Program-made: the position numbers and the translations under genes | The notes under the pieces: generated by a model | Told to the model about the DNA's origin: nothing | The model's database searches: none | Seen by the model: only the letters and a program-made list of their open reading frames with translations | Source: Mercurialis annua | Taxonomy: Eukaryota > Streptophyta > Magnoliopsida > Malpighiales > Euphorbiaceae | Assembly: GCF_937616625.2 (NCBI RefSeq) | Contig: NC_065573.1 | Location: 5,843,001 to 5,907,000 of the forward strand | Direction of reading: 5' to 3' | Length of the DNA stretch: 64,000 nt | In this document: in pieces, positions 50,241 to 62,105 of the stretch | How positions within the stretch are numbered: the stretch's first letter is position 1 | Layout of the letters: every line of letters starts with the position of its first letter

Positions 50241-50843
50241 GTTTGGCTTAAGTCGCTAAAATGGGGAAACGTTTGGATTTGTTTCGTAATGTTTGTAAAT
50301 GTTTGGCTTAAATCGCTAAAAAGGGGAAACGTTTGGTTTTGTTTCGTGACGTTTTTAAACGCTTGGCTTAAATCGCTAAAAAGGTGAAACGCTTGGATTT
50401 GTTTCGTCACGTTTGTAAATGTTTGGCATAAACCGCTAAAATTGGGAAACGTTTGGATTTGTTTCTTAACGTTTATAAACGTTTGGCTTAAATCGCTAAA
50501 AAGGCGAAACGTTTGGTTTTGTTTCGTAACGTTTGTAAATGTTTGGCTTAAATCGCTAAAAAGGTGAAATGCTTGGATTTGTGTCGTAAGTTTTAAACGT
50601 TTGGATTAAATCGCTAAAATAGGTAAACGTTTGGATTAGTTTTGTAATGTTTCTAAACGTTTGGCTTAAATCGCTAAAAAGGTGAAACGTTTACTTTTGT
50701 TTCGTAACGTTTCTAAACGTTTGACTTAAATCGCTAAAAATGTGAAACGTTTGCTTTTATTTCGTAACGTTTGTAAATGTTTGGCTTAAATTGCTAAAAA
50801 GGTGAAACACTTGGATTTGTTTCGTAACGTTTGTACACATTTG
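50241..50843 (+). repeat. 60-bp satellite, forward block I
   Basis: Starts like blocks E and G and is interrupted by solo LTR 1. Its last five bases ATTTG (50839-50843) are one copy of the target duplication. Confidence 0.94.
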
Positions 50844-53800
50844 TGTAATATCCCATATTTTAAAAAAAAATTGTTGTGTTCTAGTAATAACTTAAGTGTT
50901 TTGCGGATTCGTGGTTCAATTCGTGGGTTGAGTAAATTGTTCGGTTTGTCATTGGTTTGGTTCAAATAGGTTGGGCCTATTTTGGTTATCTCAAAAGCAT
51001 TTTCTGCTTCCCTTGCATGGCCCATGCAAGTCCCATATATTTCTCTCAAATTATAACGAGACCTGGCTTCTAATGTCCTGAAACATGAATTATGGAACCA
51101 ATTATATCTTTCTTTCTTTCCTTATTCTGCCACGTTCCCTTCCTATTTGTTCCTCCTATTTATATTCGTTTCTAAACCTAATTTATTTTTACAATTATAA
51201 AAACCCTAGCCGTCATTCCCTATTGTAAAACACTGAAATTCTCACGTCCAATTTCTTCATCTTCTTGGTTGCATCGGTGAGTTACTCAGCTAATTTTTCC
51301 AGTTTTGTTCAAGATCGACTCTTTCGTTTTTAATCGATATCTCATTCGTTTTAGCATCGTTTTAAGATCTTTCTCGTCTCAACTGAAGCTCACAGTACCA
51401 TCTACGATTCTACGCTTGAAATTCATTATTTGGTACGTTAATCTTTTTGTTATTCACGCCGTCGTTTCATCGTTTTTATTTGTACTTAATGTGTTGTTCT
51501 TGAACCGTTTCTGCCGTTTTGTTCAAATTATACCTGTTGATTGTTCATGCTGTCCTTCTATGATTTTGTTGTCTATCTGAGACCATGGAGTTGATTCATC
51601 ATGGTTGCTGTGATTTTCTTCAAAGGGATTCGGTCCACGCTGGATTCGATCCTTCGTCGATGTTAGTATGCTTTGGCTGCCATTGATGATATTTTGATGT
51701 TATTTTGGTTGTTTGTTTTTGTTTGTTCAAGATAATATTGAGCTGAGAATAGGTTATCACTTAGGTATCAAGAAATTGAATTTGTTACTGTTGGCTTGGG
51801 ATCTTCTGTTGGTTTTGATTTCATTATTTGGCTTGTTTTCCTTGGTTCTGCATTGTTGCTTCTTGGCTTGGTAATGGCGGCAACTTCCTCATTGAATATA
51901 ATGGGTTTGATAATTGTAATTTCCTTATTTTCTAATGTTTGAATTTCAAATGATGATTTGGGCACTGCATGTTCATGTTGGCTTATCTCTTTTATTCTTT
52001 TGGTTTTAAATTTGCGTAAGGTTATCTTTGAACTATTTCTCATGTTCTCTAATTGTTTTGGTTATAATAATTTTGATTTTGGTTTTGATTTTTTTGATTT
52101 TTTTTATATTTTGAAATGATATTTATATTTTAATCTTTTAATCGGATAATTACTCGGATAATTATCATTTTGAGAATTTTGGCTTAATGTGCCAAATTGA
52201 TTAATTTATAAATTAATTTTTAATTTATTTTCTTAATTTATTTAAATAAAGTAAATTAATTGTAACTATTGGTTTCGACTTATTAAGTATCGATTTAAAT
52301 AATATTATTATTTATAATTTGAAATTGCTTTAGGGCATTAATATTTTAAATTTAGATTCAATATTAATCTTATTATAATTAAATAATTTTAGATTAAATT
52401 ATTTATTTTGACTATATTAAATGAGAATTGGGGATTTTATTTTAATTTGAAAGTTTGTCAAATTAGTAATATTATTTTTAAAACTTAAAAATAATATTTG
52501 AGTTATTTAAAATTAAATTAATTATTATTATTAATTATTATTTAATTGATAATTTGGGATTTGTGCTTAAAGTGCCAATGTGACGAAATTTATAATTTAT
52601 CTTTTAATTATTCATTTAATTATTTCAGCGATGGGTTTTGTTGGAATTTATTAATTACTTGGGTAATTAAGTTTTATTTTAAATATTGACTGGGCGTGTC
52701 AATTTGACGTTTGAGATTTTGAATGTCTTTCTTAATTTATTTTGATTAATTAAATTGGTTGTAACATGAGTTACTTGAAGTTAAAGCTATTGGATTCCGT
52801 TTTAAATATTAATTTATTATTTTATCAAAGTTGATTCTATAATTATAAACTATGATTTATAATTGGATATAACTATATTTATTTTATCGAAGTTATTTTT
52901 TTTGGGAATTATAAACTCTGGTTTATATTTTGATAAAATATTTTAGGTCGGGTTAGACTTGGGTCACCTGACATGTAAGGTAGTTTGGTAGTTATTGGTA
53001 ACTCGGCTAACCCACTATTTGAGGAATTAATTTAAGTTATTATTTAAATATTATTTAAGTAATATTTTCCGGATCGGATTTTAAAGCGGGAACCCAATAG
53101 ACTTGTCTTATTTATTTGAATACTGTGTTACTCGATGTTGTTGTATTTTGGCTTGGGTTATTATGTACTTAATTGTTTGTTTAATTGTGATATTCCTACG
53201 TGGTATCTAGTATTCCTAGAGTTAGGGGTTGGAGTGATTTTAACGTATGATTTATTTTTAGACTCTTCGACTACTCGCGCTCAGGAGTCGAACCAGGGTT
53301 AGCTGTTTGCCAAGATCACGTGGATAAGCAAGCAGTGAGTTTGTAGTGCTATTTACCGCTTTATTAAGTACCGCATCGTATTTTAATATTATAAATGCTT
53401 TTGAACTGTTTTTACGGATTATGGATCTGGATCGAAACGAGCTACTTGATAGGCTTGTATCGAGACTGTGTGCACCGGTGAGTACTCTGGGAAACGGCAG
53501 ACTAAAGTCTTGCTTACGCTGGTATATAATTATGACGAGGATTTGTTCCCGGCCACTCTGGGTTTATCAGTATGCTATGTCATACTTACGCTGGGATCAT
53601 TTCAATACTGTTTTCCATAATCATAGTATATTAGTATAAACTGTTTTGATTTAAGGGTTTTTAAACTTAATAAATGTAAATAGTATTGCGAACTCATCTC
53701 AGTATATCTGACCCCGTTATTTTCCCAAATTTTCCAGGTTTATGATTTAAAAGATGGTCCACTCCGATTCTTTGATTCCTCGGAGGTTTTATGTTATTTA

Positions 53801-54152
53801 AAATAGTTATTATTTTCAAACTCTTAGACCGCAGTAGAACTAGTTTATAGATTACATTTGTTAATGCACTTTGTGATTATCGATTGATCGATTATTTATT
53901 ATTGGCATGTTTACTCTGGATTATTTTATTATTATATTTAAGGCATTGCTGTTGAGCATTTCAGATATTTAAGTAATTTATTTTAGAACTGTAATATAAA
54001 TTGCTAGACTTAGGTTGGAGTCTCGGTTGCCCCCGAGCAGTTTTCTGCAGGTTTAAATATTTAATTGTTTTCCGCAAGTCTTGCTACGGGTTTTGGTACG
54101 ACCATACCCATACCCTAGCGCCGGTCACGATTCATGAAATTGGGTCTTGACA
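50844..54152 (+). mobile_element. Solo LTR 1 of a chromovirus
   Basis: 3309 bp from TGTAATATCCC to GGGTCTTGACA. It is flanked by ATTTG (50839-50843) and GTTTG (54153-54157), a 5-bp duplication with one mismatch. Removing it rejoins a monomer whose intact relative is at about 55385-55440. No internal retrotransposon sequence, second LTR or primer site is present, so it is a solo LTR left by recombination. The segment 53200-53470 strongly matches the truncated LTR at 8297-8600, and 54080-54152 matches the end of solo LTR 2. A plus-strand frame at 53346-53639 is within the LTR and not supported as a gene. AT-rich sequence fills 52080-53000. Confidence 0.93.
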
Positions 54153-55883
54153 GTTTGGTTTTGTTTCGGTATGTTCATAAATGTTTGGCTTCAATCACTA
54201 ATAAGGCGAAACGTTTGGATTTGTTTCGTATTATTTGTAAAGATTTGGTTTAAATTGCAAAAAAGGTGAAACACATGGATTTGTATCGTAACGTTTGTAA
54301 ACGTTTGGCTTAAATTGCTAAAAAAAGTTGAAACGTTTGGATTTGTTTCTTAATGTTTTAAACGTTTGGTTTTATTTCGTATCGTTTGTAAACGTTCGAC
54401 TTCAATCGCTAAAAAGGTGAAACGTTTGGATTTGTTTCATTACGTTTGTAAACGGTTGGCATAAATCGCTAAATTTGGGAAACGTTGCAATTTGTTTCGT
54501 AACGTTTCTAAACGTTTGGCTGCAATCACTATAAAGGGGAAACATTTAGATTTCTTTCATAACGTTTGTAAACGTTCGGCTTAAATTGCTAAAAAGGTGA
54601 AAAACTTGGATTTGTTTTGTAACGTTTGTAAACATTTGGATTAAATCGCAAAAAATGTGAAACACTTGGATTTGTTTCGTAACGTTTGTAAACTTTTGGC
54701 TTAAATCGCTAAAAAGGGAAAACGTTTGGATTTGTTTCATAACGTTTGTAAATGTTTGGCTAAAATCGCTAAAAAGGTGAAACGTTTGGATTTGTTTGAA
54801 ACGTTTGTAAACGTTTGGCTTTTATCGCTAAAATGGGGAACCATTTAGATTTGTTTGTAACGTTTGTAAACGTTTGGCTTCTATCGCTAAAATGGGGAAC
54901 CATTTGGATTTGTTTCGTAACGTTTGTAAATGTTTGGCTTAAATCGCTAAAAAGGTTAAACGTTTGGATTTGTTTTATAACGTTAGTAAACATTTGGGTT
55001 AAATCGCTAAAATGGGGAAACGCTAGGATTTGTTTCGTAACGTTTGGCTTACATTGCTAAAATGAGGAAAATTTTGGATTCGTTTCGTAACGTTTGTAAA
55101 CGTTTGGTTTAAATCGCTACAAATGTGAAACATTAGGTTTTGTTCCGTATCGTTTGTATATGTTTGGCTTAAATCGCTAAAAAGGTGAAACGTTTGGATT
55201 TGTTTCGTAACGTTTACAAACGTTTGGCTTAAATCGCTAAAAAGATGAAATGTTTGGTTTTGTTTCATAACGTTTATAAACGTTTAACTTCAATCGCTAA
55301 AAATGGAAAACGTTTGCTTTTATTTCGTAACGTTTGTAAATGTTTGGCTTAAATTGCTAAAAAGGTGAAACACTTGAATTTGTTTCGTAACGTTTGTACA
55401 CGTTTGGTTTTGTTTCGTAATGTTCATAAATGTTTGGCTTCAATCACTAATAAGGCGAAACGTTTGGATTTGTTTCGTAATATTTATAAACGTTTGGCTT
55501 AAATTGCAAAAAAGGTGAAACACTTGAATTTTTTTCGTAACGTTTGTAAAAGTTTGGCTTAAATTGCTAAAAAAAGTTGAAACGTTTGGATTTGTTTCGT
55601 AACATGTTAAACGTTTTGTTTTATTTCGTAACTTTTGTAAACGTTTGACTTCAATCGTTGAAAAGGTGAAACATTTGGATTTGTTTTGTAACGTTTGTAA
55701 ACGTTTACTTTAAATCGCTAAAAAGGGGAAACATTTGGATTTGTTTTGTAAGGTTTGTAAACGTTTGGCTTAAACTGCTAAAAAGGTGAAACGTTTGGAT
55801 TTATTTCGTAACGTTTGTAAAAGTTTGGCTTAAATGGCTAAAAAGGTGAAACGTTTGGATTTATTTCGTAACTTTTGTAAATG
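54153..55883 (+). repeat. 60-bp satellite, forward block J
   Basis: Continues block I after solo LTR 1. It carries the same CTAAAAAAAGTTGAAACG marker near 54320, and at about 54590 it continues forward through the sequence where blocks E and G flip, so it keeps the uninverted arrangement. The last bases AAATG (55879-55883) are duplicated after solo LTR 2. Confidence 0.95.
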
Positions 55884-57996
55884 TGTAATAACCCGTATTT
55901 TTATAACTTGTTTTGGTGGTTGGTTGTCCGATTAAAGTTTGGGTTGTGATGGACTTTGGTTGTGTTTTCACTTCGACATGTTCTCGTTGTGCTTCCGACT
56001 TGTTTTCAAATTGATTTATGTGCAAATTAGCGTAGGTGGTCCCTTGGTTGTGTCATGTTGAATGACTTACGTGTGCCCCTTGAACCTTTAAGTATTTGAT
56101 GTTGAATTGATTTATTTCCAGGTTGTTATCGAAACAATGTTTGCATGTTTTCCAAATCTGCCATGTTGTAGTAAAACGTTCATATCTTCCAATTGAACCG
56201 TCGGATCGGGCTGCATTTTGGATATGTTTTACCTAAGAGGATTATCTTTCATTCGACCGTTCGGATCGTCATTTTGACCTTTTTTCGGGTCAACCGGACC
56301 TGTGAACCGGACCTGCTGGGTAGATCAAGCCGTAGGTCCGGTCCACTTCGATTTGTTTGGTTTCAGTGAGCAAACCGGTTCTATAACCGGTTCTACTGGG
56401 CAGAACCGGCCAGAAAACCGGTTGGGTTCGTTTGGAGGCTTTAAATAGACTTTTACTCGACCTAAACAGCCCATATTCAATTTCTAAAACCCTAAACATA
56501 TTCTAATCACTTCCTTGGCGTTTTTCCTTCGATTTGTGGTGTCCAAAACTCTTGGTAAGTGGTTTAAATCTTGTTTTTCAATCTCAATTCTTAGTTTAAT
56601 AGATTGAGGCTTATGGTTTTCCATTCAAATCAATTTTGTAGCTTCGAATCCAACCCATCTTTCAGATTCTTATACTCTTTGATCTATTAAGGTATTTAAT
56701 CCCTTTTCCTTTGCTTTTAATCGTTTTATATCGTTGCGATTGTTAGGTTGTAGATTACCTTGGTATTGTTGATTGTTGTGCCTTGAGTTTTGTTTATGTT
56801 GTGGCTGATTCTTTATGATTTCGGTTGAATTATAATGTTTTGGCTAGCATCATTGTATTTGGCATTGTTATGGATTAAATCTTGTTTATTGTGATAAAGA
56901 TTCAAATTATAGGTTGTGTGGATTGTATAAACTGTTTTAGTTGAATCATTGGCTGCCATAATGTTTTAAAGTGGATCTATGTTGTTAGAGTTAATAAAAT
57001 CATGCTTGGTTGTTGTAAATCCATAGGTTGAATGGTTACAATGTTGTAGGGAATTGAAATACTATAAACTGTTTTATTGTTCTTGATTATAGGGCTGTAA
57101 ATAATGGATTTAGCATGTGATTGATGATTTAAAATCAAAGTAATAGAGTTTGATTAGTGGGGTTTGTGTATATTAAATTGTTGGTTAATTGGTTTGATTA
57201 TTGTGATCAATTGGCATGTTTTGACAAGAGGAATTGAAGCTGAAAATAGAAATTGTTTATGTCAAATGTCATTTGTTAAATTCTTGTAGTGTCTTGGTAT
57301 GTTGATTACAAGATTACTTGGAATACTACTTTGGCGAAGTGTTATTCTAAGTATCAATAACTCGACTTGTTAAATTGTTACATAAAAGCTATGGTTTGTG
57401 TTGTCCATTTCAAGCAAGTTAATTTGTTGTGGATTTTATTTAAACACTTGCTATGTGTTGGTTAATTGTTGATTTAGCGATATTGAGTTCCTTGTTTTTC
57501 AAACTTGGGTTTTGAATTATTATTTGATTCCGGATTTTGAACATTTATTTACAACTTGGTTATGTTGGGTCGGGTTAGACTTGGGTCGCTCGACATGTGA
57601 GTTAAGCTTGGAAGTCTTATTTGACTCGGCTAAGTACCATTGTGGCTTTGAAATATTTTACCAAATGGTTTGGAAAGTTTCCGGATTTTTATTTCAAATG
57701 AAACTCAATAGGACTTAACTTATTTTATGGTTTTGGCTTATGGTTGGTGTATGTGTAATTAATCTATGTTGGCTTATGCATTGGTTCTATCGTGTTGTAC
57801 TAGTCCTACATGGTGTCTAGTAATCTCTAGAGTTAGGGTCTGGTTTTAATTATTATTTATACCTTGTCTAGACCCGTCGACCGTTCATGCTTTTGAGGCG
57901 AACCGAGTTTAGACTGCTTGCCAGGAGTTATCACGTGGATTAGCAAGCAGTGAGTTTATATCGCTATTTACCGCTTTATTAAGTAAATTGTATTTT

Positions 57997-58052
<56 letters not shown>

Positions 58053-58879
58053 ATAAACAGCTTTCGAACTGTTTTTCGGCATTATGGATCTGAATTGGAA
58101 CGGGCTACTCGATGGGCATCATCGAGACTGCGTGCGCACCGGTATGATCATATATGGTATTTGAGGTAGGTTTTAGAGATACGTCTCACCTAGTGAGGGC
58201 GCCGGTGGAAGATACGTCTCCTGGGACTCACGTGTTTTATTTGAGTGACAGTCGGGGATCGGTTATGGAGATACGTCTCACCGACACGATAACTGGATTT
58301 AGATATTTGTGGTTTAGGGTTTCAATGCTTATCCATAATGGTAAAATGGTTTACAAATGTTTTAAGGTTTTTAAAGGTTTTCACTTAATAAATGTAAATA
58401 GTTGTATGAACTCATCTCAGTATATCTGACCCCGTTGTTTTCCCAAATTTTCCAGGGTTATGATTTGAGCGAGTCAGCTGGTCTCCGATTCTTTATTTCC
58501 TCGGAGGTTTATTTTATTTTATTAAAACTATTAAACTGATTTTATTCTTAGACCGCAGTAGTAATTAGAAGTCGTATTTGTCTAATACTTGTTATCAGAA
58601 TTATTCTATTGATTTAAGTGTTTTTTTGACATTAATATAATAACTTGGGTTATTAAATATTTATGCTATGTTGGAGACTCGGAATTGATCGACCATATAT
58701 TATATAAATGTTGTATTTTATGAACTGCTAGAACTAGGCTGAAGTCTCGGTTGACCCCGAGCATTGGTTTCTTGCAGGTTATGTATTTATAAGGTTATAT
58801 GTAAGGCTAGCTACGGGTTTTGGTACAACCATACCCATACCCTAGCGCCGGTCGCGATTCATGAAAATGGGTCGTGATA
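55884..58879 (+). mobile_element. Solo LTR 2 of a chromovirus
   Basis: 2996 bp from TGTAATAACCCG to GGGTCGTGATA. It is flanked by a perfect 5-bp duplication AAATG (55879-55883 and 58880-58884). The final CA is TA here, as expected from deamination. It shares with solo LTR 1 the blocks around CAAGCAGTGAGTTTAT, TCAGTATATCTGACCCCGTT and ACCATACCCATACCCTAGCG. It has three copies of the palindromic word GAGATACGTCTC or close variants at 58177-58283. No internal element sequence is present. The short frames at 57512-57718 and 58154-58429 are not supported as genes. Confidence 0.93.
58001..58049. repeat. (TA)n microsatellite
   Basis: About 24 uninterrupted TA dinucleotides inside solo LTR 2. The other two related LTRs lack the expansion at the matching place, so it grew after this copy inserted or was particular to its source. 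Confidence 0.95.
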
Positions 58880-59470
58880 AAATGTTTGGCTTAAATCGCT
58901 AAAACGGTGAAACGTTTGGATTTGTTTCGTAGCGTTTGTAAACATTTGGCTTAAATCACTAAAAAAGTGAAACGTTTGAATTTGTTTCGTGACGTTTGTA
59001 AACGCTGTGCGTAAATCGCTAAAAAGATGAAACGCTTGGATTTGTTTCGTAACGTTTGTAAACGTTTTGCTTAAATCGCTAAAATGGGGAAACGTTTCGA
59101 TTTGTTTCGCAACGTATATTCACTTTGGCTTAAATTGCTAAAAAGGTGAAACATTTGGTTTTGTTTCGTAACGTTTCTAAACGTTTGGCTTAAATTGCTT
59201 AAAAGTTGAAACGCTTGGATTTGTTTCGTAACGTTTGTACACGTTTGGCTTAAATCGATAAAATGGGGGAAGGTTTGGATTTGTTTCGTAACGTTTGTAA
59301 ACGTTTGGCTTAAATCGCTGAAAAGGTGAAACGTTTGGATTTGTGTCGTGACGTTTAAAAATGCTTGGCTTAAATATCTAAAAAGGTGAAATGCTTGGAT
59401 TTTTTTCGTAACGTTTAGCTGAAATCGCTACAAAGGTGAAACGTTTGGATTTGTTTCGTGACATTTGTAA
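58880..59470 (+). repeat. 60-bp satellite, forward block K
   Basis: Forward monomers between solo LTR 2 and the plastid-derived insertion. The last monomer stops at ACATTTGTAA. Confidence 0.95.
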
Positions 59471-59563
59471 CATCATCCTCACCTTCCTCCGGCTTATCAC
59501 CGGCAGTCTGCTCAGAGTTCCAAACTCAACAGTGGCAGCTAAAACGAGGGTTGCGCTCGTTGC
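59471..59563 (-). pseudogene. rrn16: Plastid 16S rRNA fragment
   Basis: The minus strand reads GCAACGAGCGCAACCCTCG, then GACTGCCGGTGATAAGCCGG and AGGAAGGTGAGGATGATG. This is the conserved region around E. coli 16S positions 1100-1190, in its plastid form. Several C/T differences are present. It is only about 93 bp and not functional. Confidence 0.85.
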
Positions 59564-59564
59564 A

Positions 59565-59640
59565 AGGAGCGATAAAGATAGTTATTAAACCGTTAGCACC
59601 GCTTAAAAACATTCCTCATAGAGTAGCTACAGGAAGATAA
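59565..59640 (-). pseudogene. ndhB: Plastid ndhB fragment 1
   Basis: The minus-strand translation contains GMFLSGANGLITIFIAP, closely matching the inner part of NADH dehydrogenase subunit 2 of plastids. A stop lies just before it, and a small deletion upstream. It abuts the rrn16 piece almost directly, whereas in plastids these genes are kilobases apart. Confidence 0.72.
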
Positions 59641-59679
59641 AACTCATTTTAGAAGTATCAATACAGTCACATGAATCGT

Positions 59680-59762
59680 TGATGGATACTGGGCGCTGTG
59701 CGTATCGACACGGGAACCCACCGGAGCCGTAGCGAAAGAGAGTCTTCATAGGGCAATTGAAG
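59680..59762 (+). pseudogene. rrn23: Plastid 23S rRNA fragment
   Basis: GGAGCCGTAGCGAAAG followed by GAGTCTTCATAGGGCAATTG is characteristic of plastid 23S rRNA; one base of the usual AGCGAGTC is changed. The left limit is uncertain. It lies on the opposite strand to the rrn16 piece although both genes are co-directional in plastids. Confidence 0.6.
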
Positions 59763-60022
59763 ACCTTCATTCATATCTAAGCAAGAAAAGGATTGTCTTT
59801 TTAAGTGCATCCCCGGAAAGGCCTTTCTTAACTTATCCTTCGCGGTCTATCTCGAAGCGTCTGAATTCACACTTTTGGATAAGCATGTTTGCAAAATCCA
59901 AAGTAAATTGTTGATAAAACTCCAAAATGACATTTTTCTTTGACCTAAATTTTGTTTTTCCTTATCATTCAGGAAAGATAATAAAATCTTAGAGTAGCAC
60001 ACATTCTCTAAAATTTCTCTTC

Positions 60023-60101
60023 GCGGATTGTAATCTCTAATAAAAAAGACAGCTCCATGAGCAAAAGCTCCTGTCATGATGAATCCTGCGATGTATTGGT
60101 G
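60023..60101 (-). pseudogene. psaB: Plastid psaB fragment
   Basis: The minus-strand translation [20 protein letters not shown] then IRDYNP is the conserved segment of photosystem I P700 apoprotein A2. Homology stops on both sides; the open frame that runs on to 59847 joins it to unassigned sequence. Confidence 0.85.
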
Positions 60102-60267
60102 CTTTCCGGAAATGGCAGAAATCTACGACACTAGAGTAGAGAAGACTATGTCTCGCGATCTGGAAATATCTGCGAGATTCATACTGAAACCCTCAACAGA
60201 TCGAACCCCAACCTTTGTGAACACTTATATCAATACCTCTACCGGGCCACTCAGGAAAGCTTGACGT

Positions 60268-60406
60268 AAAGACTCTACGGATAGACGAATACATAGAGTT
60301 GAACATAGTAAAATAAGAAATTGAAAGATTTCATTGAAATTGTTCGTTTGAAAATTTCCCGAAAAGCTAATCATAGGTTCTTCTCCCCATCGGAACAATA
60401 GGGCCG
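60268..60406 (-). pseudogene. ndhB: Plastid ndhB fragment 2 (exon 1 part)
   Basis: The minus-strand translation [18 protein letters not shown], then [20 protein letters not shown] and IRLSVE, is nearly identical to plastid ndhB. It lies upstream in the gene relative to fragment 1, and the two pieces are 0.6 kb apart with foreign sequence between. Confidence 0.88.
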
Positions 60407-60642
60407 TTGGTCTCGCCGTGACCGTCTCTTGAATTCTCAAAACTTCTGTCACTACACCCCTGCAGGGGCAGAGAACGCAAATCTTTTAGATAAACCTCTT
60501 AAAGAAATAGAAGGTCTAGTATATTGCGATGTGTGATTTGATTGAAATTCTGATTTTACAGTTTTGGAATAAAAGAAAAACTGTTCTCGGAGAAAGATAG
60601 TGACTTGCACAACAAACCTGCACTTGCATGCTCTCTCGCTGT

Positions 60643-62105
60643 GCTTAAATCGCTAAAAAGGTGAAACACTTGAATTTGTTTCGTAACGTTTGTAAACGTT
60701 TGGATTATATCGCTAAAATGGGGAAACGTTTGGATTTGTTTCGTAACGTTTATAAACGTTTGGCTTATATCACTAAAAATGTGAAACGTTTGGTTTTGTT
60801 TTGTGTCGTTTGCAAATGTTTGGCTTAAATTGCTTAAAAGGTGAAACGCTTGGATTTGTTTCGTAACGTTTGTACATGTTTGGCTTCAATCGATAAAATG
60901 GGAAACATTTGGATTTGTTTCGTAACGTTTGTTAAAGTTTGGCTTAAATCCCTAAAAAAATAAACCTTTGGATTTGTTTCGTGACGTTTGTAAACGCTTG
61001 GCTTATATCGCTAATAAGGTGAAATGATTGGATTTGTTTCGTAACATTTGTAAACTTTTGGCTTAAATCGCAAAAATGGGGAAACGTTTGGATTTGTTTC
61101 GTAACGTTTATAAACGTTCGGCTTAAATGGCTAAAAAAGTGAAACGTTTGGTTTTGTTTCCTAACGTTTGTAAATGTTTGGCTTAAATTGCTAAAAAGGT
61201 GAAACGCTTGGATTTGTTTCGTAACGTTTTAAACATTTCGCTTAGATTGCAAAAATGGGTAAACGTTTGGATTTATTTCGTAACGCTTATAAACGTTTGG
61301 CTTAAATTGCTAAAAAGGTGAAACGTTTGTTTTTGTTTCGTAACGTTTGTATACATTTGGCTTAAATCGCTAAAAAGGGGAAACGTTTGGATTTGTTTCG
61401 TAACTTTTGTTAACGTTTTGCTTAAATCGCTAAAAAGGTGAAACGTTTGGATTTGTTTAGTAATGTTTGTAAACGTTTCGCTTGAAACGCTAAAATGGGG
61501 AAATGCTTGGATTTGTTTCGTAACATTTGTAAACGTTTAGCTTAAATCGCTAAAATGGGAAAACATTTGGATTTGTTTCGTAACCTTTATAAACGTTTGG
61601 TATAAATCACTAAAAATGGGAAACGTTTGGTTTTGATACGTAACGTTTGTAAACCTTTGGCTTAAAAATCGGTAAAAAGGTGAAACGTTTGGATTTGCTT
61701 CGTAGCGTTTACAAACGTTTGGCTTAAATTGCTAAAAAGATGAAATGTTTGGTTTTGTTTCGTAACATTTATAAACGTTTGGCTTAAATCGCAAAATATG
61801 TGAAACGTTTGGTTTTGTTTCGTAACGTTTGTAAACGTTTAGCTTAAATTGCTAAAAAGGTGAAACACTTGGATTTGTTTCGTAACGCTTGTACACGTTT
61901 TGCTTAAATCTCTAAAATGGGGAAACGTTTGGTTTTAGTTCGTAATGTTCGTAAACGTTTGGCTTCAATCGCTCAAAAGGCAAAACATTTGGATTTGTTT
62001 CGTAACGTTTGGCTTACCTTGCTAAAAAGTTGAAATTCATCGCTTTGTTTCGTAACGTTTGTAAACGTTTGGTTTTATTTCGTAATGTTTGAAACACTTG
62101 TATTT
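60643..62105 (+). repeat. 60-bp satellite, forward block L
   Basis: Resumes with CTTAAATCGCTAAAAAGGTG after the plastid mosaic and runs forward to a strand switch near 62105 (ACTTGTATTT joined to AAAACGTTATGAAAC). Confidence 0.95.

Larger units (their letters stand above)
59471..60642. other. Nuclear plastid DNA insertion (NUPT), rearranged mosaic
   Basis: A 1.17-kb non-satellite segment made of short plastid pieces in an order and orientation not found in plastid genomes: rrn16 (minus), ndhB (minus), rrn23 (plus), unassigned, psaB (minus), unassigned, ndhB (minus), unassigned. Satellite stops at ...TTTGTAA and resumes at CTTAAATCGC, so about 8 bp of the monomer are missing and there is no target duplication. 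That fits end-joining repair of a break with several organelle fragments. I could not assign 59763-60022, 60102-60267 and 60407-60642; they may be plastid or mitochondrial. Confidence 0.85.

Noticed and set aside
51305..51580. Plus-strand frame of 91 codons near the start of solo LTR 1
   Set aside because: It is inside an LTR bounded by a target duplication and has no family resemblance; hydrophobic composition comes from T-rich DNA.
60076..60264. Possible gene on the plus strand next to psaB
   Set aside because: It crosses a junction between organelle fragments and starts in the antisense of psaB.
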